Below, piece by piece: positions 34,635 to 42,936 of a DNA stretch of 64,000 nucleotides. Origin of the DNA: Bacillus wiedmannii (GTDB lineage Bacteria > Bacillota > Bacilli > Bacillales > Bacillaceae_G); the NCBI RefSeq assembly GCF_001583695.1, contig NZ_LOBC01000018.1:1-64000 (forward strand), in the 5' to 3' direction. The notes below the pieces were generated by a model. That model was not told where the DNA came from and searched no databases. It was given only the letters and a program-made list of their open reading frames with translations. Position numbers and translations under genes: made by a program. How positions within the stretch are numbered: position 1 is the first letter of the stretch; each line of letters begins with the position of its first letter.

Positions 34635-34884
34635 TACCTCTACCTCTTTCTCCGCTGAAATTTGTCCCCTTTCAGCCTTCTTCCCTTTACAATTACCAAC
34701 ATTCTATCATTCTCTTACCCTTTTATCATAGCAAATAACTATACATATTATCATCATGCTTTAGACCGATTTTGTGAAAAAACAGCTGGTAAATACGTGC
34801 AAAAATGTAACTTTCATAGACTATAACTTATTTCTTGTATATAATTGTAAATTGAACTCTACATATAGAATAGGAGCAGACCAA

Positions 34885-36534
34885 ATGAAAAAGTGCATAA
34901 TACTCTTGTTCAGCATTTTACTACTTATCCCTATCCACACCTCTGCACAAACGTCACCAAAACCAAAAGTACTTGTTTTATATAGTACAAAAGACGATAA
35001 AATTACAAATAATATTCAAATCCTTAATATTCAATTAGGCCATTTTACAAACGATATAACTACGAAAAGTTTAAAACAAGCTAATGAAATTACTAATTCA
35101 TCTTCTTATACACATATTGTCTATATCGGTGAACAAAAGGAAGAGTTTCCTGCTGAAGCAAAACAACTGATAGAAAATTTCTCAGGCCCAGTATTAGTTC
35201 TAGGACAAAATGTTGAACAATTATCTAATCGCTTTTCTTTCATTACTCTAAAGGATAGTGATATACGAGTTAATAAAATCGAATATCCAAGCCATAAGCT
35301 AAAAAACACTTTAGAAGAGGAACGATTGATTCAATCTTTTGATACAAACGGAACTATTCTTGCTAACGCTGTAAGTTCAAATAGCAAGAACCCACTAATC
35401 GTTCAGCATGAAACATCTTATTATGTGGCAACGCCACACCTCTTTGACTGGATGTCTCATTACGTCGGTGAAATGTTATTTTCTTACTTTGGACAAAAGC
35501 CAACGACAAATAAAGTAGAGGCTTATTTGCGTCTTGAGGACGTTCATCCGGCCGCAGATATAAATCAATTAAAAGAAATTGCTGAATTACTAAAAGAGAA
35601 AAAGATTCCTTACATGATCACTGTTATTCCTGTATATACAGATCCCGAGACAGGTAAAACACTGCATTTAAAAGATAAACCCGAACTAGTCGATCTTTTA
35701 CGCTCTATGCAAGATGATGGTGCAGCAATTATTATGCATGGTTATACGCATCAATTTTATGATAGTGAAACTGGGGAAGGTTTTGAATTTTGGGACGTAA
35801 AAACAGATCAACCAATTCGTCAACCGAAGCATGAAAAACCAAAAACAAAAGATGACTTCCCTAATGTCGAAGCATATAATGCATATGTAAAAAAAGGGGA
35901 AGAGTTTGAAGAAAAGTATACGACTGATCATATTGAAAAAGGTATTCAAGAACTTGTAGATGCCAAACTATATCCTGTCGCATTTGAAGCACCTCATTAC
36001 ACGATGTCTCAAAAAGGATATGAAATATTATCAAGATACTTTTCAACTTATGTAGGACAACTACAGTTAAGTGATACAACTTGGAAATCCATGCACTCAC
36101 CATTTTATACAAGTACCCCATCATTTTTACACGGGATGAAATTAATGCCTGAAACAGTTGGCTTTATTGAAGAAGATAAGCCACATGCTATTGCAAAGAT
36201 GAAAGAACGTGCTGTATCTGTTGCTAAATTATCCGATGGAGTTATTGGTGCATTCTATCATCCTTACTTAGGTGTGAAACCATTAAAAGAAGTATTAAAG
36301 GATCTAGAAAGTATTCCAAATATAGAATGGATTGATTTACAAAAAGAAACAAATGAAGTGAAAATGAAAGATATTCATATTACGACTAACAAAGATGGCA
36401 TTCACGTTGAAAAACCAACAAGCGCAGATGACGTAATGGATTATATAAAACAATATGGGTTCTTCCTTATACTTGGTTTCTTCGTCATTGTCTTTCTTTT
36501 TCTATTAAGACGCGCGAAAAAATTAGAGTCATAA
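34885..36534 (+). CDS. DUF2334 (polysaccharide deacetylase-like) membrane-anchored protein
   Basis: 549 residues from ATG 34885 with TAGGAG 9 nt upstream; the longer reading has no site. A signal peptide (CIILLFSILLLIPIHTSA), an N-terminal domain of unknown type, then a NodB-like barrel recognisable as DUF2334 (AYLRLEDVHPAADINQL, AAIIMHGYTHQF, AFEAPHYTMS, GAFYHPYLG). The C-terminus has a membrane helix (FFLILGFFVIVFLFLL) and a basic tail. Probably a cell-surface carbohydrate deacetylase or hydrolase. Confidence 0.85.
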   Translation: MKKCIILLFSILLLIPIHTSAQTSPKPKVLVLYSTKDDKITNNIQILNIQLGHFTNDITTKSLKQANEITNSSSYTHIVYIGEQKEEFPAEAKQLIENFSGPVLVLGQNVEQLSNRFSFITLKDSDIRVNKIEYPSHKLKNTLEEERLIQSFDTNGTILANAVSSNSKNPLIVQHETSYYVATPHLFDWMSHYVGEMLFSYFGQKPTTNKVEAYLRLEDVHPAADINQLKEIAELLKEKKIPYMITVIPVYTDPETGKTLHLKDKPELVDLLRSMQDDGAAIIMHGYTHQFYDSETGEGFEFWDVKTDQPIRQPKHEKPKTKDDFPNVEAYNAYVKKGEEFEEKYTTDHIEKGIQELVDAKLYPVAFEAPHYTMSQKGYEILSRYFSTYVGQLQLSDTTWKSMHSPFYTSTPSFLHGMKLMPETVGFIEEDKPHAIAKMKERAVSVAKLSDGVIGAFYHPYLGVKPLKEVLKDLESIPNIEWIDLQKETNEVKMKDIHITTNKDGIHVEKPTSADDVMDYIKQYGFFLILGFFVIVFLFLLRRAKKLES

Positions 36535-36540
36535 TACAAA

Positions 36541-36572
36541 ACCACCAAGCAGAATGCTTGGTGGTTTTTTTA
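36541..36572 (+). terminator. Terminator after the DUF2334 gene
   Basis: Perfect 11-bp stem accaccaagca/tgcttggtggt with loop gaa and a run of T (36565-36571). Convergent with the next gene's stop. Confidence 0.92.
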
Positions 36573-38075
36573 ACTTAAACCAAAACGTGGCATGTTATTA
36601 ATAACCCATTGATTATTTTCATAAACAAATTCAACTTCTACTTTTTCCGTTACATTATCATAGTCATTATACGTTTCTACCTGCGCTCTTATTTTCCCAT
36701 CCTTCAAATCGGCAGAAATAATTTTCGTGAATTTAGTCGCTGCTTTTGACCCTGGATCTCCAATAGCATAGTGCATTTTTCCATTTAACTCTTTAATATA
36801 CTTACTCTTCATATACTCTGCTATAAATGATTTTGAGAAGTACGTAGATAGCGTAGTCTCTAAAGTATCCTTCGTATTATAAATAGGATTCACTAATTCC
36901 CCGTATGAAAAATCCCCTAATCGTTTTGGATTTCCTGTTAGTGCAGCCATTTGAACATTAGTAAGTTCCTTCTGTGCATTCCATACTTTCTGTAACATAA
37001 CATCATCTGCTAATTTCTTATCTTTTTCTTCATTTGATTTCTTTGTATCTAGATTTAAAATAGTTCCATTATCCGTATAAAGATACATATCTCCTGCTAC
37101 AAAATATAAATAGGATTTAGTTGGTTCAACCGCTTTATTATAAATTACTTTTTCATTTCCACCATTCATTTTCTTCTTATATACTCCGTCCTTTTTTAAA
37201 TAATAAAAAGTATCCCCTTTCACATTCATCTGCAAAGCATCCTTTACCAATAACTTTTCGTTATTTTGTTGAATGTCTATTTCATATATGCCATGCTCAG
37301 CTTCATTTGTTTCAAAAGGTAACGAAAAGTCGATAACAGCATATAATTTTTCATTATTATAAGTAGCACTAGATATTGTTGCATAATTTTCTTTTGACCA
37401 AGTTTTATTATCTTTTGTCAATTGTGTTCCACGATTTTTATTCCAATGTAGAATACTATCGTCTATCGTTTGAGACCAACCTGAGTTTTTAAATGCCGCT
37501 TCTTCTTCCTGCCCCGTTTTCAAATCCATTTTTACTATCCCTACAATATCAAAACCACCATGCTCAGAATATTTTTTCGGATAAAATAAAGTTTGGTCTT
37601 TTATATAAACATAATTTGTATCATCTTTTAACGTGTCTAGCTTTTTGCTAGATATATCATACTTCATTAAAGAAGATAATCCTGCATTCTTATCTTTATC
37701 CGTATGAATAAAATATAAAGATTTATCTTTTATATTTATGTAAGAAGCATTTACGCCTTTTACTACAGGCTCTGCTGTTTGAAATTGATCTTTCGTACGA
37801 TAAATGCCTCCTGTATTTTTATCACCATTCACCGCATAGTAAATCCAGCCGTTACTCTCTGCCATTTTCCCTTCATTAGAACTGTTTCCAACCGTATTCC
37901 CATTCTTCTCATTTTCTTTCATCTGTTTTTCAACTACTGGATCAATTTTTTCTTCCTTATTTTCTTGTTTTGCGTTTGGATTTATAGCCTTTGTTTCTGC
38001 TTCACACCCAAACGCTGCAAGTGAAAGTGCACCGACCATCATTGTAATAGCTATTTTTTTATATGCTTTCCCCAT
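36570..38075 (-). CDS. Large lipoprotein with beta-propeller-like and IseA-like parts
   Basis: 501 residues from ATG 38075 after AGGGGG; the longer reading is unsupported. Lipobox LAAFGC near residue 24, then an acidic linker. Residues about 75-360 contain repeated short strands with YF/YLY patterns (WIYYAVNGDKNTGGIYR, SLYFIHTDKD, TFYYLKKDGVYKK), as in DUF5050-like propellers. The last 140 residues (a KLADDVMLQKVWNAQKELTN start and NNQWVINNMPRF end) resemble IseA, an inhibitor of cell-wall DL-endopeptidases. The IseA match is from memory of the fold pattern and tentative. Confidence 0.6.
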   Translation of the reverse strand: MGKAYKKIAITMMVGALSLAAFGCEAETKAINPNAKQENKEEKIDPVVEKQMKENEKNGNTVGNSSNEGKMAESNGWIYYAVNGDKNTGGIYRTKDQFQTAEPVVKGVNASYINIKDKSLYFIHTDKDKNAGLSSLMKYDISSKKLDTLKDDTNYVYIKDQTLFYPKKYSEHGGFDIVGIVKMDLKTGQEEEAAFKNSGWSQTIDDSILHWNKNRGTQLTKDNKTWSKENYATISSATYNNEKLYAVIDFSLPFETNEAEHGIYEIDIQQNNEKLLVKDALQMNVKGDTFYYLKKDGVYKKKMNGGNEKVIYNKAVEPTKSYLYFVAGDMYLYTDNGTILNLDTKKSNEEKDKKLADDVMLQKVWNAQKELTNVQMAALTGNPKRLGDFSYGELVNPIYNTKDTLETTLSTYFSKSFIAEYMKSKYIKELNGKMHYAIGDPGSKAATKFTKIISADLKDGKIRAQVETYNDYDNVTEKVEVEFVYENNQWVINNMPRFGLS

Positions 38076-38144
38076 TTTTCCCCCTACTTCCTTCATCAAA
38101 TTAAGCACATCATAAATTATAGAAAATATTAGAAAAAATATCCA

Positions 38145-38180
38145 TAATAAAAAGGACAAGAGTAACTCTCCTATCCTTTC
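38145..38180 (-). terminator. Terminator of the TatD gene
   Basis: On the minus strand AAAGGATAGGAGAG pairs with CTCTTGTCCTTT (imperfect) and is followed by TTTTATTATT. It lies in the gap between tatD and the lipoprotein gene. Confidence 0.6.
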
Positions 38181-38203
38181 AAATAAAGTGAAACTTTAAT
38201 CAT

Positions 38204-38986
38204 TCAGGTTCTTAATGTCTGGCAAATAGCGGAGTAAAATTGAATGGTATTTTCATATATCGTTTTCGCAACTTTATCAACAGATACGTTTTTTATAACA
38301 CTAATTTCCTTTAATACCTCTCGAATCATTCTCGGATGCGTCATAACATCCTCGTGAAATTCCCACGGTCCATCTGTTTCTACCATCATATATTCAAGTG
38401 GATAATACGAAACAATTTTTCTAATTTTCTCCTTATGTAAAACATCTGGTGTGATAGAAATATAATAACCGTTCCTCATCATCCGTTTCATTGTTGTTTC
38501 ACTTCCTTTAAACCAATGAAAGTGTGCACGTGAAACTTTATATTTCTCCAGTAAATCACATACAATATCAGCATCTTCATACACTGCATGCAATATAATG
38601 GGTAAATCATATTTACTAGCTAGTTCAACAAATCGTTGTAACACTGATATATATGAATTGATAGCAATGTGCTCATCTTCTTTTCTTAAATAATATGGCA
38701 AGCCTACTTCACCAATCGCAACTATGTCTTCTACATGCTCTTCAATTAATTTATAAATTTGCTCACATTCTTCTTTATGAATCGGTTGCTCCGGATGAAA
38801 ACCTATTGCTGGATGTACAAAAGGATATCGCTTTGCTAAAGATAAAGTTTCTTTACATGATTGATAATTCATAGATACCGCGATAAGCCCCTGTATCTCT
38901 TTACTATGTTCCACATCTTTAAGTAATCTACTTTTTTCTTCATCCTTATATTGGTCAACATGTATATGACTATCAATCCATTTCAT
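38204..38986 (-). CDS. TatD-family metal-dependent hydrolase
   Basis: 260 residues from ATG 38986 with GGGGGC upstream. Metal ligands of the TIM-barrel fold are visible: WIDSHIHVDQY, AIGEVGL, ILHAVYED, AHFHWFKG and MMVETDGPW. TatD proteins are 3'-5' exonucleases or related hydrolases. It is more divergent than the house-keeping YabD-type TatD (short loops, DSHIHVD instead of DTHCHL), so its substrate may differ. Confidence 0.82.
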   Translation of the reverse strand: MKWIDSHIHVDQYKDEEKSRLLKDVEHSKEIQGLIAVSMNYQSCKETLSLAKRYPFVHPAIGFHPEQPIHKEECEQIYKLIEEHVEDIVAIGEVGLPYYLRKEDEHIAINSYISVLQRFVELASKYDLPIILHAVYEDADIVCDLLEKYKVSRAHFHWFKGSETTMKRMMRNGYYISITPDVLHKEKIRKIVSYYPLEYMMVETDGPWEFHEDVMTHPRMIREVLKEISVIKNVSVDKVAKTIYENTIQFYSAICQTLRT

Positions 38987-39000
38987 CTTTATGCCCCCAT

Positions 39001-39034
39001 AAAAAAAACAAGAAAGGATCTCCCTTCTTGTTTT
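39001..39034 (-). terminator. Terminator of the 37-residue peptide gene
   Basis: Stem aacaagaa/ttcttgtt with an inner agga/tccc pairing, followed on the minus strand by eight T. Confidence 0.8.
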
Positions 39035-39044
39035 ATCATCTATA

Positions 39045-39158
39045 TTATTTAACAATTAAGTTTGTTATGATATCAAATAATCCAATACATACTACGGCAA
39101 CAGTAAAGTAGCTACAGAAATCTTTAATTGGAAACTTCACTACTTCTTCTTTACGCAT
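39045..39158 (-). CDS. 37-residue membrane peptide under Bce-type control
   Basis: Begins MRKEEVVKFPIKDFCSYF and continues with a hydrophobic segment TVAVVCIGLFDIITNLIV. The I-K-D-F at the head of the membrane segment recalls the K-x-D-F of family A, but the rest differs, so it may be a distant member. GGGAG precedes ATG 39158. Its promoter belongs to the eight-member class described here, and it has its own terminator, so it is a one-gene unit. Confidence 0.75.
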   Translation of the reverse strand: MRKEEVVKFPIKDFCSYFTVAVVCIGLFDIITNLIVK

Positions 39159-39211
39159 CCCAGTTTTCTCCCTTCTTACTATATCCCTAATTATTTTATC
39201 TATTTGTATCT

Positions 39212-39276
39212 ATTATGCAAAAAATATGACAAATTTACTATCGAATTAACTTACGTAAACCTTACAATGTTGTAAG
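39212..39276 (-). promoter_or_regulatory. Bce-type operator and promoter of the 37-residue peptide gene
   Basis: On the minus strand CTTACA-acat-TGTAAG (39276-39261), GTAA half-site, TTCGATAGT and CATAAT (39217-39212) exactly 19 nt after GATAGT. Perfect inverted repeat. Confidence 0.85.
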
Positions 39277-39282
39277 GTTTAT

Positions 39283-39315
39283 AAAAAGAGCCTCATCTAA
39301 ATACAGATGAGGGCT
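39283..39315 (-). terminator. Terminator of the predicted short leftward transcript
   Basis: Stem agcctcatct (39289-39298) with agatgaggggct-like arm (39305-39315, one bulge), loop aaatac, followed on the minus strand by TTTTT. Confidence 0.65.
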
Positions 39316-39390
39316 ATTAAAAAGTAGTTGGTTTTTCATTCTTCATTAATATTACAAACAGAAAGTAATACAGTGAGACTTTCTAATTAC
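39283..39390 (-). other. Predicted short transcript, possibly a decayed peptide gene or small RNA
   Basis: A Bce-type promoter (39391-39455) points left into about 100 bp that ends in a hairpin terminator (agcctcatct / agatgagg-gct, 39289-39315, then five T in minus sense). The only ORF is a 9-codon one starting MKNEKP without a ribosome site. It is either a remnant of a peptide gene or a small RNA. Confidence 0.4.
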
Positions 39391-39455
39391 ACTATATGAA
39401 ATTCACTATCTTTTAACCATCGAATTACATTACAGAAGACTTACATGTTTGTAAG
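39391..39455 (-). promoter_or_regulatory. Bce-type promoter, leftward half of a divergent pair
   Basis: Minus strand: CTTACA-aaca-TGTAAG (39455-39440), GTAA half-site, TTCGATGGT, and TATAGT (39396-39391) 19 nt after the GATGGT. It shares its 16-bp inverted repeat with the rightward promoter. Confidence 0.7.
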
Positions 39456-39504
39456 CTATGTGTAATGTAATTCGATAGTTTCTCTTACCTATATCTCGTA
39501 CAAT
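39440..39504 (+). promoter_or_regulatory. Bce-type promoter, rightward half of a divergent pair
   Basis: CTTACA-tgtt-TGTAAG (39440-39455), GTAA half-site, TTCGATAGT (GATAGT at 39474) and TACAAT (39499-39504), again with a 19-nt spacer. The two halves make a symmetric region of about 114 bp around one central inverted repeat. Confidence 0.8.
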
Positions 39505-39547
39505 AAAGTTAGAAAGCAAGCCAAATAAGAAGAACACTCACATAACC

Positions 39548-39603
39548 AAATTACATTGCTAGTAGCTACTCTTCTTATACCTTTCACTCATGCTACTACA
39601 ATG
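39548..39603 (+). pseudogene. Decayed family A peptide gene
   Basis: Downstream of the rightward promoter the DNA aattacattgctagtagcta and ctcttcttata, then catgctact, lines up with the coding part of the intact family A gene at 44050 (gctagtggctctcttctta, then cgctgctacgctt), and the trailing CCCCCTTCCCCTTTATAT is shared. Indels destroy the frame and no start codon or ribosome site remains. The preceding family B gene is missing. Confidence 0.6.
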
Positions 39604-39626
39604 TACCCCCTTCCCCTTTATATAAC

Positions 39627-39663
39627 AAAAAGAGCCTTAGTCCATATGGACTAAGGCTCTTTC
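39627..39663. terminator. Terminator after the decayed peptide gene
   Basis: 13-bp perfect stem agagccttagtcc/ggactaaggctct (39631-39643, 39648-39660) with loop atat, A-run on the left and short T on the right. Confidence 0.8.
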
Positions 39664-39730
39664 ATGAACCCTAAAATACCCCTACCTAGTATTTTTATTT
39701 TCGACAAAAAATAGGTGGGGGTATAATCTG

Positions 39731-40087
39731 CTATCTCATCGTTAAAAGTTTACTCTTCGCATTAATAGGAATATTTACAGCTTCAATTTCTTCAATCGCC
39801 TCTCCGTAGCGTCCTTTTGCATACACCTTTAACGCTTCATCTCTCTTTAACATATGCTTAACAGTCTTCTTTATTTTTTGTTCTCTTCCACGTTCGTCAA
39901 ATGCAATAAATTCATATTCATACCACTCATCACCAATATGCTGACCAATTGTATTCACGACCGTATAATATTCTTTCGTCTTATAAAGTGGATTATATTT
40001 ATCGATAACTGGTCCAAGTTTCGTAGGCAGTAACATTACTACTATCACTATCATCGCTATTATAGTAGTGATCATTTTTTTCTTCAT
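39731..40087 (-). CDS. YxeA family protein
   Basis: 118 residues from ATG 40087 with GAGGAGG about 10 nt upstream (TTG 40093 is an alternative). N-terminal hydrophobic signal or anchor (MITTIIAMIVIVVMLLP), then the YxeA/DUF1093 pattern: a tyrosine-rich strand EYYTVVNTIG, WYEYEFIAFDERGRE, and the terminal LKVYAKGRYGEAIEEIEAVN. In B. subtilis yxeA is linked to the YxdJK-LM peptide-sensing system. Here it has the same Bce-type promoter as the small peptides. Exported or membrane-attached. Confidence 0.85.
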   Translation of the reverse strand: MKKKMITTIIAMIVIVVMLLPTKLGPVIDKYNPLYKTKEYYTVVNTIGQHIGDEWYEYEFIAFDERGREQKIKKTVKHMLKRDEALKVYAKGRYGEAIEEIEAVNIPINAKSKLLTMR

Positions 40088-40124
40088 AATCAATCTTCCT
40101 CCTCTGCAGGATATATATACATCT

Positions 40125-40189
40125 ATTTTAAAAAGAAGGAATAAAATCTACTATTGAATCTCATTACATTACACTTACATTATTGTAAG
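40125..40189 (-). promoter_or_regulatory. Bce-type operator and promoter of the YxeA gene
   Basis: Minus strand: CTTACA-ataa-TGTAAG (40189-40174), GTAA half-site, TTCAATAGT and TAAAAT (40130-40125), spacer 19 nt after AATAGT. The predicted start is about 30 nt before the gene. Confidence 0.8.
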
Positions 40190-40192
40190 AAT

Positions 40193-40227
40193 TAAAAAAG
40201 GTGAACGAATTTACTCGTTCACCTTTT
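40193..40227 (-). terminator. Terminator of yitT
   Basis: 13-bp stem aaaaggtgaacga/tcgttcacctttt, loop atttac, with a U run on the minus strand; it includes part of the yitT stop codon. Confidence 0.85.
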
Positions 40228-41062
40228 AGCTCGCTTTAAAGCCACCTCCAAGTACATCGCGTACATCATGAATAACAACGAAAGCATCTTCATCTACTCG
40301 ACTAATAACCTGCTTTAACTTAACAAGCTCTTGTTTATTTATAACAACATATAATACTTCTTTATTTTTACCAGTATATCCGCCGCGTCCTTCTAATACA
40401 GTAACACCGCGTGTCATGTTTTTCGTAATAGTTTCACGGATTAAATCCGGTTGATTTGAAATGATTGTAACAGCTGTTTTTGTATCCATTCCTTCTACAA
40501 TGAAATCAATCACTTTCGCTCCGATGAATACTGCAACAAGTGTGTACATTGCTTTTTCTTGCCCTATTATAAATACAGAACCAGCAATTACTACAATATC
40601 AATAATAAGTACGCCTTTACCAACGCTCCATCCTAAATATTGATTGGCTAACCGAGCTAAAATTGCCGATCCTCCTGATGTACCTCCAGCTTTGAACATA
40701 CAGCCTAATCCGACACCGACAAATAAGCCAGCGAATAGAGCTGCTAATAACGTATCACTATTTACATGATACTCAATATGTTCCGTAACATATAAAAACA
40801 AGGATGTTTCTACAATCCCTAAAATTGTATAAACCATCGTTTTCTTATCAAAAAATTTATAACCAATAGCTAGTAAAATTGCATTTATAGCAAAGTTTAC
40901 AATCCCCGGTGACCAATCAAATAAATAGTACGTAACAACCGTTAAACCAATAATTCCACCCTCTGATAAACGGTTTGGAATTGCAAAGTAATTAATACCA
41001 ATTGCGAATAATAATGAACCAATTGTAATTAGTGTTATTTCCTTTATACGTTGATTAACCAT
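40226..41062 (-). CDS. YitT family membrane protein
   Basis: 278 residues. Six hydrophobic segments in the DUF161 part (AIGINYFAIPNRLSEGGIIG, LGCMFKAGGTSGGSAILARL), then a cytoplasmic DUF2179 domain at the C-terminus (KEVLYVVINKQELVKLKQVI, VIHDVRDVLGGGF). Several paralogues occur in every Bacillus; the function is unknown. Own terminator. Confidence 0.9.
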   Translation of the reverse strand: MVNQRIKEITLITIGSLLFAIGINYFAIPNRLSEGGIIGLTVVTYYLFDWSPGIVNFAINAILLAIGYKFFDKKTMVYTILGIVETSLFLYVTEHIEYHVNSDTLLAALFAGLFVGVGLGCMFKAGGTSGGSAILARLANQYLGWSVGKGVLIIDIVVIAGSVFIIGQEKAMYTLVAVFIGAKVIDFIVEGMDTKTAVTIISNQPDLIRETITKNMTRGVTVLEGRGGYTGKNKEVLYVVINKQELVKLKQVISRVDEDAFVVIHDVRDVLGGGFKAS

Positions 41063-41179
41063 AGTTCATACCTCCCCCCATTTGACATTGTATCACTATC
41101 TCCTAGAGGTTTAGAAGTTGTTTTTATTGCGCATTTTTACTCTTACAGATCGGGATATTATGTTTAAACAAAGGGGTGA

Positions 41180-41509
41180 TTAATTATTCATATTCGCTCT
41201 AACTGTACGGACAAATTGCTCCACATTCCCCTTCTGAATATACTTAGCTCGAATGGTTTCATGATTACAAGTACATTCGAAATGCGGACGAAAATCTATG
41301 CTATCTATATGCAAATATGAATAATCTTTAAATGTTGCAGGATAGTATGGAAATTTCCCATAAAAGAGAAGACGTCTAGTAGTAGCAGCAAAAATCCCTT
41401 GTTGATACGATAGCATAAAATTATCCTTCTCAAATATCCCTACGACAAAAGCCAAAATCTTTTCATCATCCTCTATATGCTTTTTCATACTCAATAAAAG
41501 TTCATTCAT
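41180..41509 (-). CDS. PH-domain (YokE-like) protein
   Basis: 109 residues, ATG 41509 after GGAGGG. Strand pattern GIFAATTRRLLFYGKFPYYP, YSYLHIDSIDFRP matches the small bacterial PH-like domains (YokE type). Cytosolic, no membrane segment. Stands alone; the partner is unknown. Confidence 0.75.
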   Translation of the reverse strand: MNELLLSMKKHIEDDEKILAFVVGIFEKDNFMLSYQQGIFAATTRRLLFYGKFPYYPATFKDYSYLHIDSIDFRPHFECTCNHETIRAKYIQKGNVEQFVRTVRANMNN

Positions 41510-41613
41510 GCATATCCCTCCAAATACTATTCTTGAAAAGAATCCATGGATTATTACAGACCGGTGTAACTCCTTTATAAAGTATGAAACGCGTTTCCTG
41601 TCAAAGATATTTC

Positions 41614-41653
41614 AAAAAATAATCCGTTATGCAATTTACACATAACGGATTAA
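41614..41653 (-). terminator. Terminator of the LacI-family regulator gene
   Basis: 12-bp stem taatccgttatg/cataacggatta (41620-41631, 41641-41652), followed on the minus strand by six T. Confidence 0.9.
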
Positions 41654-41655
41654 AA

Positions 41656-42633
41656 CTAAACAGTAGAGCGTTCCACAAGTTCGTATGGAATTTCCACCTT
41701 TTCTTGTTTAGAACTCTCACCACTTATTTGCCTATAAAACATTTCAAAAGCCTTTTTACCTATCTCCTTTAAATTTTGATCAATGGTTGTAAGCTGTAAC
41801 ACTTGCGAAATAGGTTGATTATCAAAGCCAATAATCGCTAAATCCTCAGGAACTTGAATACCTAATTTTTCAGCTTCTGTCATAACCCCAATCGCAACTT
41901 CATCTCCTGCTACTATTAATGCTTCGGGAAGATGCTGCATCCCCTTTAATTTATGAGCCACTTTCACACCATCTTCTAATGTAAAACATTCTGTAAAAAT
42001 CCATTCTTCATTCACTTCTTCATCTATAGCTTGCAATTGCTGTTTATAAACATCAAAACGTTTTTGACTACTCGGACCTAATTTCCTTCCCGTACAATAA
42101 CCAATTTTTTTATAACTTTTCTCAATCAAATAATCCATTCCTAATTGAAAAGCTGCCGAATGATTCGTATATACACTTGAGATATTTGAAATATCATTAT
42201 CTTCACAAGCAACGATTGTCCCATAGGAAGCATACGGCTCTATCGTTTCCCAATCATTCGCACGAGAACAAATAATAAGGCCATCCAATTGTTTTGTTTT
42301 TAACATATGTAAACTTTTCATTTCTTCTTTTTTATTATAATTCGTTTGGCAAAGTAGCACTCTGTAATTATGAGCTAACGCCACCTCCATCATCCCGCCC
42401 ACCATCGCATCAAAACATGGATGATTAATATACGGTAAAATCACACCAACAATATTCGTTTTCCCTTTTGATAAATGAACAGCATTTGCGTTTTGTGAGT
42501 AATTCAACTTCTCAACTATCTCCATAACCGCTTTCCTTTTTTCTTCACTTACATATGGATGATCATTCAATACTCTCGAAACAGTCGTAACTGAAACTCC
42601 CGCCATCTTTGCAATATCTTTAATATTGGCCAT
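41656..42633 (-). CDS. LacI family transcriptional regulator
   Basis: 325 residues. The N-terminal helix-turn-helix and hinge are typical: NIKDIAKMAGVSVTTVSRVL, then the hinge helix near NANAVHLSKGK. The C-terminal periplasmic-binding-like domain contains LDGLIICSRAN and LAIIGFDNQPISQ. It likely answers to a sugar, but no sugar gene is adjacent, so the targets are elsewhere or only itself. Confidence 0.92.
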   Translation of the reverse strand: MANIKDIAKMAGVSVTTVSRVLNDHPYVSEEKRKAVMEIVEKLNYSQNANAVHLSKGKTNIVGVILPYINHPCFDAMVGGMMEVALAHNYRVLLCQTNYNKKEEMKSLHMLKTKQLDGLIICSRANDWETIEPYASYGTIVACEDNDISNISSVYTNHSAAFQLGMDYLIEKSYKKIGYCTGRKLGPSSQKRFDVYKQQLQAIDEEVNEEWIFTECFTLEDGVKVAHKLKGMQHLPEALIVAGDEVAIGVMTEAEKLGIQVPEDLAIIGFDNQPISQVLQLTTIDQNLKEIGKKAFEMFYRQISGESSKQEKVEIPYELVERSTV

Positions 42634-42714
42634 ACACTCACCTCTACTTTTAACTTAATGAATTCCACGAACATATGTCAAACTTTCTCATCATTACACC
42701 TTCATTCGTTTTTC

Positions 42715-42779
42715 TTACAAAAGTGTAATTTTCCTGTAAGCTAATTCGATAGTTACTATCCTCAATATTTCATACAATT
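42715..42779 (+). promoter_or_regulatory. Bce-type operator and promoter of peptide cassette 1
   Basis: CTTACA-aaag-TGTAAT (42715-42730), TGTAAG half-site, TTCGATAGT (GATAGT 42749) and TACAAT (42774-42779), 19-nt spacer. There is no good -35 hexamer 17 nt before the -10 box (TAGTTA), as expected of an activator-dependent promoter. Confidence 0.87.
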
Positions 42780-42825
42780 AAGTCAGAAACAGGACAACAA
42801 CTATTCGAAATGGAGCGGATTCATA

Positions 42826-42927
42826 TGATGAACAAAATGAAATCAAACAATTTTTTAAATACAATGGACATGGTATTTTCCGCTCTAATCGATGCTAAAG
42901 CTGTTGCTTCTACATTAAACAAGTAAG
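42826..42927 (+). CDS. Family B micro-peptide, cassette 1
   Basis: 33 residues from ATG 42826 (or 42829) after TGGAGCGG. Polar N-terminus MMNKMKSNNFLNTMD, then VFSALIDAKAVASTLNK, the family B signature. Amphipathic, weakly hydrophobic. Ten nucleotides before the family A gene, whose ribosome site overlaps this stop codon. Confidence 0.85.
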
Positions 42928-42936
42928 GAGAATGTA

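Noticed and set aside
34774-34884. N-terminal extension of the DUF2334 protein
   Set aside because: No ribosome site at 34774; ATG 34885 has TAGGAG and starts directly with a signal peptide.
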